Assembly (NCBI GenBank): GCA_026545765.1
Contig: CM048841.1
Span: 98,971,352-99,035,351, forward strand
Reading direction: 5' to 3'
From: Plantago major
Lineage: Eukaryota; Streptophyta; Magnoliopsida; Lamiales; Plantaginaceae
Length of the DNA: 64,000 nt
Positions within the stretch are counted from its first letter, which is position 1. Each line of letters starts with the position of its first letter. Shown in pieces: positions 35,909-49,064 of this stretch. Under the pieces are notes generated by a model. That model was not told where the DNA came from and made no database searches. It saw nothing but the letters and a program-made list of their open reading frames with translations. The position numbers and the translations under genes are program-made.

Positions 35909-38467
35909 TTCATCAAGCTGTGCCCCTGACTATATCTATAGCACAAGTAGAGGTGTGTTTCGACCTATGTACAAGTCATGGCAACTCAACATATGAATAA
36001 TTCTTTCTTATGTAGCTTTCCTACTATGTGTTTAAAACCTGCAGTAACCTAATCTTCCTGGGCCATTGATTGATCTATTGAATTACTTATTCTTCAGCAA
36101 AATAGATTGCCAAATCAAGCATGCCATTGTTGTGAAGTTTATTTATGAGTAGCATTTAGCAACCTTAGTTTATGCGTCGCAATGATTTTCTACAACATGG
36201 AAAGTCAACGTTGATATAAAATGATGAGGTAGTTTCTTTTGAATGGAGTAGTCCGTACTTCTTCTGTTCCGGATCAAACTTTTCATTTTGTCATTTTATT
36301 CGTCTTTACCAAACTGAGAAAGTATAAGACAACAAAAGGAGCATGCTTCCAAATGAGCAGTTCGGTTCTACAGATTAATAATCACAACGTCGTCACGCCA
36401 ATTTTATTTTATAGGAAGTACTATTATTGCATTATAGAAGTTGCTTAGTAGAAAGTCCAATATAAGGTTGGTTCAACTTCAACCTCATGGATAGTGCCAA
36501 AATACGCCTTTTATTAGACCCCCCTCATTTTTAATTGTAGTAGTGTATTAGACAATATTATTCATCTTATAATTGTCATTTGAGAATGACATTTCACCTC
36601 CTCTCATCCGCTCATCATGGAATATCTACCTAATTCTCAACTAATTAGCAAGCCCAGATTTTTTCCCAGTTTTATACAAAAGATTCCAACAGATAAAGAT
36701 ACAAAAAACACATCAACAATCTCATTTCTATAAGTAGCGTGAATGGTGATGTGTGAGTGGTGATCTAACGATTACGGTTTGCGTTCGCTACAAATTGAAT
36801 TAAGCTCGACTCAGTAAAACACGTTAAGCCATATCACTTATTCTATTTATAATATACTATTGTATATCTGACATCGAGTGCAAGTTTGATATTGTTGCAA
36901 GTCACTAAAATTCGACTATAAGCTTATTTTTTTAACGAGTCAAGTCGAGTCAATTGTAATTTCAATCAGGAATTCAATTGAGTTATGTAGAACTCGGCTA
37001 ATTTACACGCATGTTTAACAATACAATGGTCAATGTATACAAGGCATTGAGAGATTTAGTTGTAACTGTTTTATAGAATGTTTGTAATTCATGGTGAATT
37101 AGCAAATGTTGAAGACAGTAGTTGAAAAATCGAATGAGCAAGTTGTTTTAGTTAATGTGAGTGATGCAACAAGTGAGGCTAGCTAGGGCAGATTAAAAGC
37201 GGCGTGCACGTCACGGTAAGATATTATTAAGATGTTGTTTTGTTTTAGTAAGTTAATGGAGGTCATTATCAATAAACTTGATTGATTTATTAATTTGGAA
37301 TTTGGAAGATTAAGAGGCGCAATTAGTTCTTGGGAGCATCTTAACAAGACTCGTAATTTGCCTCCAACTGGCAGCCTTTGGTGACTTGACGACTTTTCTT
37401 AATTACAACTACAACAACAAGAACAGGACGAAAGAGTCACGCCAACTTAAACGCTAAGAACAGTTATCAACTTATTATCATTGATTCATTGTTTAGTGGT
37501 GGAGTTAAATTTTGGATTGAGCTTGGTAGAATAGAACTGGCAATTTGTCTAGTACCCATATGGTCATATTGATGGTGTTAAAAATAGTGTTCCTGGCATA
37601 TTTGTAGAAAGGGCTCAATTACCCATAAGGAGGGTATGTACGTCAAGTTTGAACAGTTCATGACTCTGATAGACTGATACCATATAGAGATTAAAATATT
37701 CTCAAATAATGTGGGATGAAACTAAAATGGTACCGTTCGAATACTTAGGACCATACACGTCCGTTTGGGATTCGTGATGACTGATCCGTTCGAACGATAA
37801 CTACAACACGTTAGTTTTAACTGTGGAGTTTTGATCATGAGAATTTTTTTTTGAAAACGGCACTATAATTTTGTTGAGACGAGAATTTCCTTCTGAAAAC
37901 CTATGTCGTTATATCCATGTTTCACTCACACTTTTGCATTGTAGTATCACCTAACATATAATTTAGAGAAAGAGAACCAAATTCTTAAGGGAATAAAAAT
38001 GGATCTGTCCAAATAGAAGCTGTTAAAAGGGAAGGGTCTGTCCGTTCTGGCCACTTTTAAACCAAAATGCATTCCTTAATTTCATCTAATTCTATGTCCT
38101 ATTTGAAAAGGACCGCCACATACAAGTTGATTCTTGTGTATCAAATTGCATATATTCCTCAACTTTTTTGAATTGATCATTTCAAATTGAAATAGAAAGT
38201 GCCTTTCATACCAATCACTTTCACTATTAGTTTAACCCCCCAACATATTTGATTAGTTTAAACAAAGATGATGTAACTTCCTTGTCAAACAAATAAATAA
38301 ACAACAAAGAGGAGCAAATATTCCAAACCCAAACTGCATATAAATACAGCCTCATCAAGAAAAACAAAGACATGACCTTGACAACTTAAACCCGGCCCTC
38401 TTCTAATCACTTCTTGACAACCTAATTAAGCACTCACTTCTTCTTTCTTAAGTCTTAATTAACCACA
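35909..38467. other. Intergenic, IMP3 3' flank and ERF promoter
   Basis: About 2.5 kb of AT-rich DNA. I see no gene and no clear transposon. The last 130 bases contain the TATA box of the ERF gene. Confidence 0.6.
38339..38346 (+). promoter_or_regulatory. TATA box of the AP2/ERF gene
   Basis: TATAAATA about 125 bp upstream of the start codon at 38468. Confidence 0.6.
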
Positions 38468-39310
38468 ATGGAAATTCACTTCCAACAACAGAAGCAAAAC
38501 CTAAAGATCCCATTGACAAAAACAAGCAAAATGAAAGCAAGAAACAAGAGTATCAACACTACCAAGTTCGTTGGTGTGAGGCAAAGGCCTTCTGGCAGAT
38601 GGGTAGCAGAGATCAAAGACACCACACAAAAGATCAGGATGTGGCTTGGAACGTTCGAGACGGCCGAAGAAGCTGCCCGTGCCTACGATGAGGCTGCCTG
38701 CCTTCTGCGCGGGTCTAACACGCGTACGAACTTCGTGACGCATTTGTCTCCCAACTCCCCGCTCGCATCCCGGATCAGAAATCTCCTCAACAACAAGAAG
38801 AATGGAAATGCAAATCCAACAAAAGTGAAGAAACAAGAAGTTAGTCCTAGTCATAGTCCTGCCACAAGTCAAGAAACTGGCAGGACTAGGAGTATCACTA
38901 GCAGTGATGATTCCAGTACCATAATCACAACAGCTGCTGATACAAACAACAGTGCTGAGTCATTAATTTCATCAGATGAAATGCAAGTATACGACGAGGA
39001 TAACGTCTATAGACCGGACTTGAGCAACTGCATCGACGATTTCAACCCTGCTCAATCGGGTGTGTCATGGAGTCTTGATGATGGGCCTAATCGATTTTCG
39101 TTCACCCAAGAAATGCTGGACTTGCCTAGGAATGTAACGGCGAGTGGGAATTCAGAGATGGAGCTAACAGAGTTCGACCGGATGAAAGTGGAGAGACAGA
39201 TATCGGCTTCACTTTACGCCATAAATGGCCTGCAAGAGTATATGGAGACTGTATATGATCCAACAGAAGCTTTGTGGGATCTTCCCCCTCTATGTGCTCT
39301 ATTGAGCTAA
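38468..39310 (+). CDS. RAP2-11: AP2/ERF transcription factor, RAP2.11/ERN type
   Basis: Intronless, 280 residues. A single AP2 domain lies at about residues 34-89 ([20 protein letters not shown], then [20 protein letters not shown] and [13 protein letters not shown]). The domain is preceded by a basic stretch that can serve as nuclear signal. Outside it, two blocks are shared with Arabidopsis RAP2.11: NVYRPDLS near residue 180, and the C-terminal [15 protein letters not shown] plus [12 protein letters not shown]. These mark the RAP2.11/ERN subgroup. RAP2.11 acts in the low-potassium response in Arabidopsis, and the legume ERN factors act in nodulation. Which applies here cannot be read from sequence. 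An internal in-frame ATG at residue 22 is also possible, since RAP2.11 has a shorter N-terminus. Confidence 0.92.
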   Translation: MEIHFQQQKQNLKIPLTKTSKMKARNKSINTTKFVGVRQRPSGRWVAEIKDTTQKIRMWLGTFETAEEAARAYDEAACLLRGSNTRTNFVTHLSPNSPLASRIRNLLNNKKNGNANPTKVKKQEVSPSHSPATSQETGRTRSITSSDDSSTIITTAADTNNSAESLISSDEMQVYDEDNVYRPDLSNCIDDFNPAQSGVSWSLDDGPNRFSFTQEMLDLPRNVTASGNSEMELTEFDRMKVERQISASLYAINGLQEYMETVYDPTEALWDLPPLCALLS

Positions 39311-40299
39311 ATAAATAAGACTCGTGAATGTTTTCTTTCTCTGTTTCTGCTGCTTCTTAATTTACTCATATGGTCAGTATATGTGGATCCAATGAGAATT
39401 TTAGAGCAAGAGATGAAGGATCAATCAAGTTCAGTTCCAAATATGAAGAAAATGTTTCCTCATACTTATCTTACCTGATAAGGAGGAAATCACATAATTC
39501 AATGAATTTTACGAATCATTATCATTATAACTAGTAGTATCTATCTATTTTAACTGAATTCGTCAGTCACTTTCTCAATACTGAACAAAATATCATAAAT
39601 ACCATCATACAATTACGGAACAACTCTTCTAATCAGCTAGCCTAGGGCCAGTTTAGTTTTTTCTATACGTCAGACTACCTCCCTGCCATTGTCATACAAT
39701 ATTTAACGTATAGATACAACCACAGACAACCTTTAAAGACCCTGCAGAATACGCAGAGAAAAGCCAGTTTCATGCTAATAGATCTGAGTCTTGACCATGG
39801 CTGATCTTCTGACCCTATTGACCAACACACGTTGTAATTGTATATGAGTCGTATATCACGACAAGAAACTTGTCATTAAGTCATTCACTTTATTGTCAAC
39901 TTCAAAATAAGTGAACTTAGTTTGACTATTGATTGCTATAGTGAGATGAATTCAAAATAAGTGCGTCCGCGTATATGGAGAAGCTTCTCGTTAGGTAAAT
40001 AGTGAAATTACACGTGTTCGGTTTAATCTTGAATTTGACTATTGATAGCGGTTTCCTCTTCCCTACCGTATGTTGCACTAACTCTTAGTGTTTATTGATA
40101 TCACCGCTGATACAGTGATCTCACCCCTCATAAACCGATGGCATTTATTTCATAGTGAAACCACAGCCTGCTATTGCCGCTGCTAGTTTGAATTTGATAA
40201 AAAAAAAAAAAAAAGGATAAATCATAAGACAGGTGGCATCCATTGAGGTGAAGCAGGTCGAAAGAAAACGATAGATAGAGAAGAAGAAGAAGAAAGAAG
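39311..40299. other. Intergenic between ERF and SOD
   Basis: ERF 3' flank and SOD promoter. A short AATTCAAAATAAGTG-like block occurs near 39900 and 39950. An A16 tract lies at 40200-40215. The 5' UTR just before the SOD start codon is a GA-rich (AGA)n stretch at about 40276-40299. Confidence 0.55.
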
Positions 40300-43016
40300 A
40301 TGAGCTCGGTGAAGGCAGTGGCAGTTATCTCCGGCGACGTTAAAGGCTTCATCCACTTCTTCCAAGACAGAGCTGGTTAGCACTTGTTTTCTTCTTTCAA
40401 TTTCTCTCACAAATATTATACATACATAATAATATACCCAGACACAAATGAGAAATTAATTAATCGATCAAATTCCGATGACTGATTTGCGAACAATACA
40501 TACATACAGGGACTCATGTCAAAGGTACAATTACTGGGCTCACTCCTGGTCTCCATGGCTTTCATATCCATGCTCTTGGTGACACCACCAATGGTTGCAT
40601 TTCCACTGGTCTGTCTGTCTTCTATCTTTCCCTTTTTCTCTCTTACAGTATTATTTTCTTCAATTTTCACTTTAATTCTTTCATAATATTTCAACTGCTG
40701 CCTACATAATAGTTACTATGTTTCATTTCTTCTTACTCCTGTTATATTGATAGTATTAGGTTTACATGATCTTAACTTTGGAATGCTCAAAAACTTCGAA
40801 AAAGATTCTACCTTTTGTGGATTGTGATTGTTTTTCCGCTATTTTCCCTTTAATTAAGCCTACTTTGAAGCTCAGCTAGTCATCTCAATTCTCAATTGTC
40901 CAAGATTGGAAGCTGAGGATATCCAGCTAGTATAGAGGTAGTTTTAGGCGTTATTATTGAGAGATACAATTTGATCATATATTAGTTTCCTTCTTGTTAT
41001 TACTCCAAGTTCTGGAATCACCAACTATGAACACGCGTTAAGTTTTCAAACATGGAAAAGGCATAACATATACACTGTAATTATGGTGGTCTGGAGATTG
41101 TAGCTTTGGCAGTGCCACTAAACAAATGGTGCCACACAATAGGTTCAGAAGCAAGATGGGCTGTGTCTATGGGGGAATGCACTGTAATTAAAAAACTTAG
41201 CGAATGAAATGATGTGCTTGTCAAGTTGATGGGAGTATAGACTCCTTCAAAATATTGTTGTATATAAGTTAAATCAATATTTTACAACAGTTTGTTCAAT
41301 TTGGCCCAATTTACTTGTGAATTGTGATAGTGTGCTGTTTCTAGAGAAGTACTCTGCGTGAATTATACTTCAACAACTTTCAGGGCCTCATTTCAATCCA
41401 TTGAAGAAAGATCATGGCTCTCCAATAGATGAAGTGCGCCATGCTGGTGATCTGGGTAACATTGTGGCCGGTTCTGATGGTCTGTGACTATTTTACTTTG
41501 ATGATTTAGTTACAGATTGGATTGTCAATTAATCATGAGTCAACTTTTATCATTGCAGGTATTGCTGAAATCTCTATCGCAGACAAGCAGGTATATCTAT
41601 GTGAAAGTTGTGTTTATGTATTATAGTTGCTGTTTAGAAGCAAAAAAACACACTTGTAAGTAATAGTTGCTGTGAAATATTGCTACTAAGACTAACTAAT
41701 GTGTTACGGACTTGCAGTCCATAAATTTGGTTTGTCCTCGTCAAAAAAGATGTGGAATCGCTCTAACCGTTAAAATGTTGAGAGTGGAATTGTTTTGGAT
41801 TACTTTATCTTTTGTGTCACATTGTGCTGTGAAGAAACAGGGATGCAAAAGTATAAAGAGAAGCATTATGCTTAATTAGCATGGATTTCAGTTAACTTGC
41901 AAAAAATTTGATAGTAATCCCGGCTCTTCTCCATTCCCTCTCTTGGGGCCAGCAATGTGTAATTCATCGTTTGGCAAGTAACCTGACAATATGAAGTGCA
42001 TAGAAAGATGATCTGCCACTTCTAATAAATGAAGGTTTTTAAAACTCAAGCTGTAAATGTAGTTCTGAAGCATCTTTCACTTTCTGGCTAACTTTCCTTT
42101 CAGCTAGTCTGAGTCTCATGGGAAGGCAGACTATATATGCTGTCCAGATGTTCTTTTTTTTTTTTTTGGAAAATATCAGTTTAGTCAATTGGTATTTACA
42201 TTAGATAATGTAGAATTGCTAACAGCATTAGATCAAGTTCAGTCCTGCTAACAGCTGCATCATTTGTTTTATGCAGATACCGCTAACTGGTCCGCATTCT
42301 ATTTTGGGAAGAGCTGTAGTGGTCCATGCTGATCCTGATGACCTTGGAAGAGGTATGTTAAATGCACACACCTGAAACAGCATTCTTTCATGTCTTTACT
42401 TCCAATGAATTATGTATTTTTGCTCCATTTATTTAAACTCATTCTGCTGAAATAGGTGGACACGAACTCAGCAAGACTACTGGCAATGCAGGTGCAAGAG
42501 TTGGATGTGGTAATTTCTTGTCCTGGCCTAGAGTATATTGTTTCTACTGTTTATTAAGAGATGCTCAATGAGTGTGACATAGAATGTAGTGAAATTCCCT
42601 TCGATATTCGTCTTCTGAGTTAAATTCTAGCAAATGTTTTTAATGACTCTGGTTTGGCTCCTCATCTATTAGCTTTGGTGTATTAGCTCCCTTCATAGAT
42701 TTAATAGAAAAGTGTTAATACCAGAGAGAAAACATACCAATTTTACCCAATTTACCAAAATCCCTTTTTGAGACTTGCATTGCATTAGTACCACCTTTCC
42801 CGAACAGTGCAATTCTTATGTTTGTCGTTTTCATGAGCTCAGTTTAATGTGCACTTCTTGATGTTTGATATTCAACTTTGATTCAATCTTCCCTTCTCTT
42901 GCATTAGTCCGGCTCCGCAAAGTCAAGACTGAACCGACTGACCATATGTTGTACTACTATATCATCTTTTACTTTCATGTTTGGCAGGCATCATCGGACT
43001 TCAGTCATCAGTGTAG
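40300..43016 (+). CDS. CSD3: Cu/Zn superoxide dismutase, CSD3-like
   Basis: Seven exons: 40300-40375, 40510-40608, 41384-41479, 41559-41590, 42277-42352, 42456-42509 and 42988-43016, giving 153 residues. The enzyme converts superoxide to oxygen and hydrogen peroxide. All metal ligands are present: copper His44, His46, His61 and His118; zinc His61, His69, His78 and Asp81. Also present are the disulfide pair Cys55/Cys144 and active-site Arg141. Wording such as [19 protein letters not shown] and the end GIIGLQSS place it with the peroxisomal CSD3 group. However, it stops at SSV where CSD3 proteins continue to a C-terminal AKL peroxisomal signal. No transit peptide is visible, so this copy may be cytosolic. 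Confidence 0.93.
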
Positions 43017-43585
43017 AGGTGATTGTTTGAAGCAACCAGTAGTCGCAACCAACATAGTTCAGACTCCATAATCCAAACTTTAAGACTTCAAGTGTAAAAA
43101 CAGATTCTGAGTTTATTCTCAACTTATATACAAATGGTTACCTGTCTCTTGATCCTTCGGTGATAATTAAGCCTCCTGAATCCACATTATTACGTCTCTA
43201 AAGCAATTTCACTATGTTTCAAGTTTATTGTGTCTTCAAGTTCTTTTAACAAAAATAGATGAAGATCACGGTTCATACCCTACTGCATTGGATATGTATG
43301 TTTCACCTCTGGAACAAGCTCACAACCATGTATAACAGATACAGTCTAGTAGAAACAAACAGAGAAATGAAACTGAAAATGGAGTAGACATCAGTGATAA
43401 ACTGATAATAGAAATGAGAATACAGTAATACAGAAAATGTAGATCATGAAGTTTGTCAAACATCAGCTTTTCCACATTTAAGATTTAAAAACTAAGACCA
43501 AGTGGTTGTGATCATGTCTGTTGTATGAAGTGCTTGGATGCAACAAAGCAATAAGCCCCACTGAAGTTCTGTGTTCCTGCGTGGC
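43017..43585. other. Convergent 3' flanks of SOD and nCBP genes
   Basis: A 569-bp gap shared by the two convergent genes. It probably holds both 3' UTRs. Nothing else is seen. Confidence 0.65.
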
Positions 43586-45852
43586 TTATCCCCTCAACCA
43601 TGTGTTGCGATATGATGAATTGTCTTTCAGTGAAGCATCATGAGGCTTGTACTCCATTACATAGCCATGCGGAAGCTTCAGATGCCGCTTGATTGAATCC
43701 CTCAGAGCCATCACAGCCTTCCAGAAACAGCATGTGGAAAAGGTTATTACAGCTCATAATATTATCTCAAACAGAAGTCTTTAGACATATTAAGGAAAAT
43801 GCTAACCTGTTTATCAGCTGCATTACGGTTCCACACACTCAATATGTCCTCGTTAAAACGGATGCTTAATACTGCTCCACAAATGTTTTCACCATAGTCA
43901 AGTTGATCTCCAATCAATGCTAAAACCTGCAAGAAGATATTCAAGATGGAGAAAAGAGGAAAAAAAAAAAAGAATTATAATCTAGGCTTCCTTCGTTTTG
44001 AGGGGAAAATATTATTTTCCACCATTTGATACTACTTAGGAAATTAAGGAAAATATTGAGAAATCTAAATCATACTGTAAATCTCTACACAAATAAGGAA
44101 ATTTCATTGTCACTAAAACATTTTTCTGCTTGTTGAAGGTTAAGTTCTGAAATTGAACAATCCCTTCTGTCGTGTATCCTCGATTAATGCAACCTCAGGT
44201 ACTATGCTTCCACTGTAAAATCTTGATTTTCCCCTACTTTTCCTTTTCCCCTATTTTCCCTCAAACCAAAGAACCCTTATTGGAGAAATAGAATTTTGTA
44301 GTTCAGAAAGCATGTGTGAAAATGATGAATCAGTGATATTGAAACCGGTATACACTACGATTTTTATTATTAATTAGTTAAACAATATTAATAAAATTAT
44401 AAGGATCAAGTCCTGAAACCTTGTAGCACGCTATCAACCAGTAGCAAACCAGCCTTTAATTTCAAGTGTGAAAGAAGAACAACTCCTAGAAGAATTGCAA
44501 TATTCATGAAGAAACAGAAATAGAAATCCATAATTAGCTACACGCTTGTGCATTTGAAGTGCTGGAACAGTGCATAATATGTACCAGCACCGGATCAGAC
44601 TTAAAACAAGCGGCAGTAAGGGAACGGGGAGACTAGATCAAGTGATGCACACAAATACAGAAGGTCTCAGTAGATCAGTTGATATGAAAAATTAACATCA
44701 CCTAGTAAATATAAACATACCAGGTCCTCCCAAAACCGGCCTGAGACAGCCTTTTTAAACCTAATAATCCATTTCCCACCAGCGCAGTTAGCAGAATCCT
44801 GATGCAAGGATATTATAATCCTTCAGAAATTGGTTCATTCAACACTAAATGGACATGACGGCATACTAGCTCAACCCAAAGTGTACGTACCTCCCACAGC
44901 GGACGAATACCCTCCTTGAAGAGATGTAAATCAGTAGGGGTTGGCAATGCTGATGGGCGAGCTAAGTGGCAGTAGCAAACCCAAAAGGCTTCAACCTGTG
45001 TCCAGGCAACAGTAAGTAACACAACAGGAGAACGAGAGCAAAAGTGGAAGTGAAGTGTGAAGCCACGCAAGACATTAAATAACATACAGTGCTGAAGTCC
45101 ACGATTTTCTTGATATTGTCCTCGTACGAAGTTGGATTTCTGACTCCCGGAGTTCGACGAGTGTACCAAAAGACAAACTTGTGCTGATGATAACATGATA
45201 AATTACTATCAGATTGGCGAGACTATACTTGGAAAATGCAACGATCACAGCCCTGATTGAAAATTTGAAATGATATCCTATCGGTTATCTATCCAAAGTT
45301 AATATTTATTTCAACATAAAGTTGCTACACCACCAGACAGGGAAGGTAAAAAGATTCAAATAAAAATGCTAAATATGCTCAATTGTGAACAATTCTGCTT
45401 AAACTATTAAACCTAGCAAAGTCTTATCTAGTCATAAGTTCCGAAAAGAAGATTAAATTTCCCAAAATCGAATTTGATACTTGAAGTAGTTGTGACAAAT
45501 GCTGTAAAATGAATACTAGTGCTAAAAATTAGAAATAGAGGACTGAACATCGATACATGTTAATGAAGCAGAGAAAATGAAAAAAGGCCTAATGCAATCG
45601 ATTGACCTAGAAAAATTCGAAAATCCAGGTGAATGAAAAGAAACTTGTCGTAACAGTAGATAAACCAATAATCATCGTAATCATTGTAGAAAATGAAGAA
45701 AAAACGAAAGAAACAGATTAGGATTGAATACGAACTTTGAGCGGGTGAAAACCGGCCTTGAGATCGAGCGAGATTCGTTCCAAGTCGTCGAGCTGAGAAG
45801 CGTTGGTGGTGTTGTTGATTTCCTGATCTTTCCTCTCTGCAGCCAATTCCAT
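43586..45852 (-). CDS. nCBP: Novel cap-binding protein nCBP (eIF4E class II, 4EHP)
   Basis: Six exons: 45852-45736, 45183-45088, 44995-44891, 44798-44721, 43926-43807 and 43717-43586. All introns fall between codons and the product is 215 residues. It matches Arabidopsis nCBP almost throughout: FVFWYTRRTPGVRN, SYEDNIKKIVDFSTVEAFW, CYCHLARPSALPTPTDLHLF, GIRPLWEDSANCAGGKWIIR, RFWEDLVLALIGDQLD, CGAVLSIRFNEDILSVWNRN and the end NSSYRNTWLRG. Class II eIF4E proteins bind the m7G cap of mRNA in the cytoplasm; the plant member supports translation weakly. Tryptophans in the FWY, AFW, PLWE, KWIIR and SVWNRN motifs belong to the cap pocket and fold. The ATG at 45852 gives MELAAERK; an in-frame upstream ATG at 45945 would add a poly-Arg stretch and is less likely. 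Confidence 0.95.
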
Positions 45853-46025
45853 TTGCCTCCTCCTCCTTCTTCTTCTTCTTCGTTTTCCTGTAGAGTTTTG
45901 AAAACCTGCAACCTTTTCTTTTTTCCCTTCAAATAGATTCTTCAACTACGCCCTCAACTGGCTGGCTCACCTTCTGATGATGATAGGGAACATCACTGCA
46001 CTGGTCCATTTTTCTGTTTCAAATC

Positions 46026-46099
46026 GGCCCAATTTCTAAGGCCCGGGTCGCTTCAACTCCAACCTACTCAAGGCCCAAAACCAAGTAAGACTAAGCCCA
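46026..46099 (-). promoter_or_regulatory. Cluster of site II (RGCCCA) elements, nCBP promoter
   Basis: GGCCCA at 46026-46031 and 46072-46077 and AGCCCA at 46094-46099 sit 175-250 bp upstream of the nCBP start codon. Such TGGGCY elements bind TCP factors and are typical of plant translation and growth genes. Confidence 0.5.
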
Positions 46100-48135
46100 G
46101 CCTCAATTCTCGATTCGATTCGATTCGCATCAGTGAGAAATAGATTTTTTTGATTAATTCTGAAATTAAGTTTTCCTTGTTTACATCCGAATTTTTTAAG
46201 GAACAAAATGTTTTTTTGTGTGTTATATGGAGGGTCTAACATGGAAAAAAAACATTTAGATTGTTATTTACCAAATTGTAAGATTGACAAAAGTTATAAA
46301 CAATAACCGATAATATTCTTTTAGGTATTTATGTGTCATTATGTACAACGTTCATCTTTGTTTGAGAATACAGTATAAAGGTAGTGGGTAGGTTGCCACG
46401 TTATGACTCGTCCCAGCTAGACCGCTAAGGTGTGTATGCTCGAGCGAATATGGTAGAAAGAATATTATATTAAACCGAGGTCAGTCTTTTATATCTTAGT
46501 CGAATTGGAGTGTGCAATTATATTCAGGGAAGAATTTTAAACTTGAGTAGTGATGATGATGACTTCAACAAAACTGCTGAATCAATTGTCGAAACATGTG
46601 ATACTTGGTGTACTTTGACATATGAAAACGAATACGAACGATTATGGTTTATATGCGTACACTTGTAAATTGTGAAGTAGGTAGGAATAGTAGCTGGAAC
46701 TTGAAATTTCAAAAGCTTAAGTATCTTCCAACTCGTGATTGATCAAGCAAGCAAGCATGAGTTAAACTTGGGTCATGGATCACCACGTCTTCCCACGTGA
46801 ACGTGGACCTCTATTCTAAACAGCACGCGATTTGATTGGAAATTTTGCATTTTGGTTTTTGTATTTACTTCAAGATTCAGTGTCTTGCTTATCCTTTTCT
46901 TTCTACGAAAATCCAAGTATTTGAGAGAGTAGATAAAATTGAATTCTACAAATTGGGCAGCTGTTTGGTTTGGACGAGATACCAAACAATGGACATATGC
47001 GTGGATTATTATCGTCTTGGATCTTTTTGCTCCCTGTCCCTCCTCTGTCAATGTCATCCTCATCCTTAGCCAATTCAACCAAGCAACTACAGTACACCAA
47101 ATTATATTTTAAAACCAGGGCCAGACTACAGATTTAAGGGGCCCTGTGCAAAAATTTAAATTTGGGCCCCTATTAATAAAAAATATTGATTATAATAGAA
47201 GAAAAAATATTCAAGATATAAAATAAAAAAATTTACACCATCATACATTGAACACGAGACCTTTTGTAAGTTAGATATCGACTTTACCACTTGGAGAAAT
47301 AGATTTTAATATTTCATTATTACATGAAAACAGATATATAACCTCAAATTTAAAATTGCCAAATTTGAATGAAATGCGCAGGCGCTTTCTGACCTGTTTA
47401 AAACCCGAAGGTAGACCCTAGACCTAGTTACATGATTGGATCAAGGTTGAACGAGTAACATTATGAAGTACTAATGTTTTTCGGTTAAGCCTGACAAATA
47501 GCGGGTCAATTGACTTTCACCTAAGATGAACTAGCATGTACAGATTTAACCATATCAACTCGGATTGATCAAGATGGTTTTGAAACGTAACCACTAAATA
47601 TCAATGTAATGAAATGACAATTGAAAAAATGCAAACTCTTTTACCATTTTATTTGGTGATTGTTTTACAAGCTTAGGGAGCAACTCAAGACAAGGTTTTT
47701 TAAGTTATTATTATACTTCTAGCAGGACTGGGGTACTATGCAGTGGTTAATGCGTCATTTTATACCAGGTCACATGTCTAATTATTATCATCATCAATGG
47801 ACTATAGACTACAATAATAATAACAGGAAAATAGATCAAAGTTGAGGCTTATCCGAAGCTAGTATTATTTCAAATTTCATAAACAGGCTTCAATTATCAG
47901 AGAATTACAAAATCAAAAGAAATATCTAGTAGCCCAATCAAGAAAAAGATTGTATTCTGATAGGGACCCTGATGGGCCATTCTCCATTTTGTCACACCTC
48001 CTTATTACAAAGTATAATCCTCCATTGTAGCAGTCAATTCCAATTCCATAGTGTGGCCTAATCTGAATCAAATTCCCCACTAAGCTCCATGAAAGAAGCC
48101 AACTTGCTATGAATCTTCCAATCTGTTAGTCCAAG

Positions 48136-48143
48136 TATAAAAG
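48136..48143 (+). promoter_or_regulatory. TATA box, gene at 48218
   Basis: TATAAAAG about 80 bp upstream of the start codon. Confidence 0.6.
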
Positions 48144-48217
48144 ATACTCCAAATACGAGATCCCAAATACAAACTCTCATATCATACTCAAAGAATCAAA
48201 TCAAACTAGAGTGAAAA

Positions 48218-49064
48218 ATGGAACTTGATGAAGGATGGGAACTGATCCCAGAAGAGGGATTTCTTGAAATCCAATATGATGGAGGTAAACAGATATACTC
48301 AAGGAAGTACTCTGGTGGATCTTCCAAGTGTGTGATCCAGAGGAACCACTTCAACTATGATCCCGAATCTATCAACCAATTCGTCGAAACAACTGATACT
48401 ACCACCCATCATCCTGATCAACGACCAGCTCCGATTCCGATCACAGTTCCTGTTTCACAAGATCAGGACATCAAGATCAAATCGTTGGATACGGGAGCCG
48501 ATCAGGATCCAGTTTCACAAGTTTTCTTCAAGAAATTGAACGAAACTGAATTCATTGCCGACATGAAACTGGAGTCCCCAAGGTCTAACAGGGGGATCAT
48601 GCCACCACAGGTTGAAGGAGCTTTCCAGTTTGAGGGAGAACCTGGGACAGGTGATTCCGATATGGCGATCAAGACCATGAAATTGGGAGAAGGTGGTGAT
48701 GGTGGATTGAACATATGGAAAGGAATCGGTGCGATCTGCTCGTTCGGGATGGCTGCAGCTACCGTTTGCGTGATCGTTCTCAGTGGCAGTCATCAACAGA
48801 ACAAACACAAGCTTCAGTTCCAGATGTACACCAATGACAAGGTTAGAACAAGCATATAGTTCAGATATATATTCTGTTTCTATATACAGGTTTAGTTTGA
48901 GCTTATGAGTTAACTTGGCAAGAGCTTTTTGGTTGGTGTAGAGGATCAAGAAAGCATTTCATCACACAAATATGATACACGAAGCGATTTCAGCAGTCAG
49001 AGGAGTTGCGGCTGCCAGGCCAGCTCGAATCGCGGTTGGAGGTCAATACAGTGGATCCCAGTAG
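48218..49064 (+). CDS. Plant protein of unknown function with one membrane segment
   Basis: Two exons, 48218-48841 and 48942-49064, make 248 residues. The second exon encodes only the last 40 (RIKKAFHHTNMIHEAISAVR...). The N-terminus has the motif DEGWELIPEEGFLEI, which recurs in a plant family of unknown function (I think DUF6821, not checked). The middle is hydrophilic and rich in Thr, Pro, Asp and Gln. A single hydrophobic segment lies at about residues 168-190 (GIGAICSFGMAAATVCVIVL) and is followed by a basic segment, so it is probably a single-pass or tail-proximal membrane protein. Skipping the splice would end the protein after VRTSI instead. No catalytic motif is visible. Function is unknown. 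Confidence 0.8.

Larger units (their letters stand above)
45853..48217. other. Intergenic, nCBP promoter to DUF-type gene promoter
   Basis: Site II-like elements of the nCBP promoter lie near 46026-46099. A block at about 47115-47170 (GGGGCCCTGTGC... then TTTGGGCCCC) looks like an inserted repeat end. The remainder is AT-rich without recognisable genes. The last 90 bases hold a TATA box of the next gene. Confidence 0.55.

Noticed and set aside
38501..38872. 123-codon minus-strand frame
   Set aside because: Antisense of the AP2 domain coding sequence.
45852..45945. Longer nCBP start at 45945 with a poly-Arg stretch
   Set aside because: The Arg run comes from a CTT/CTC microsatellite. Homologues begin near the MELAAERK-type start at 45852.
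47115..47170. tRNA- or SINE-like feature with GGGGCCC ends
   Set aside because: The short inverted GGGGCCC motif is visible, but I found no box A/box B or tRNA fold and no clear element borders.
48515..48949. 144-codon minus-strand frame
   Set aside because: Overlaps the plus-strand gene with a membrane segment, has no family resemblance and runs across its splice site.
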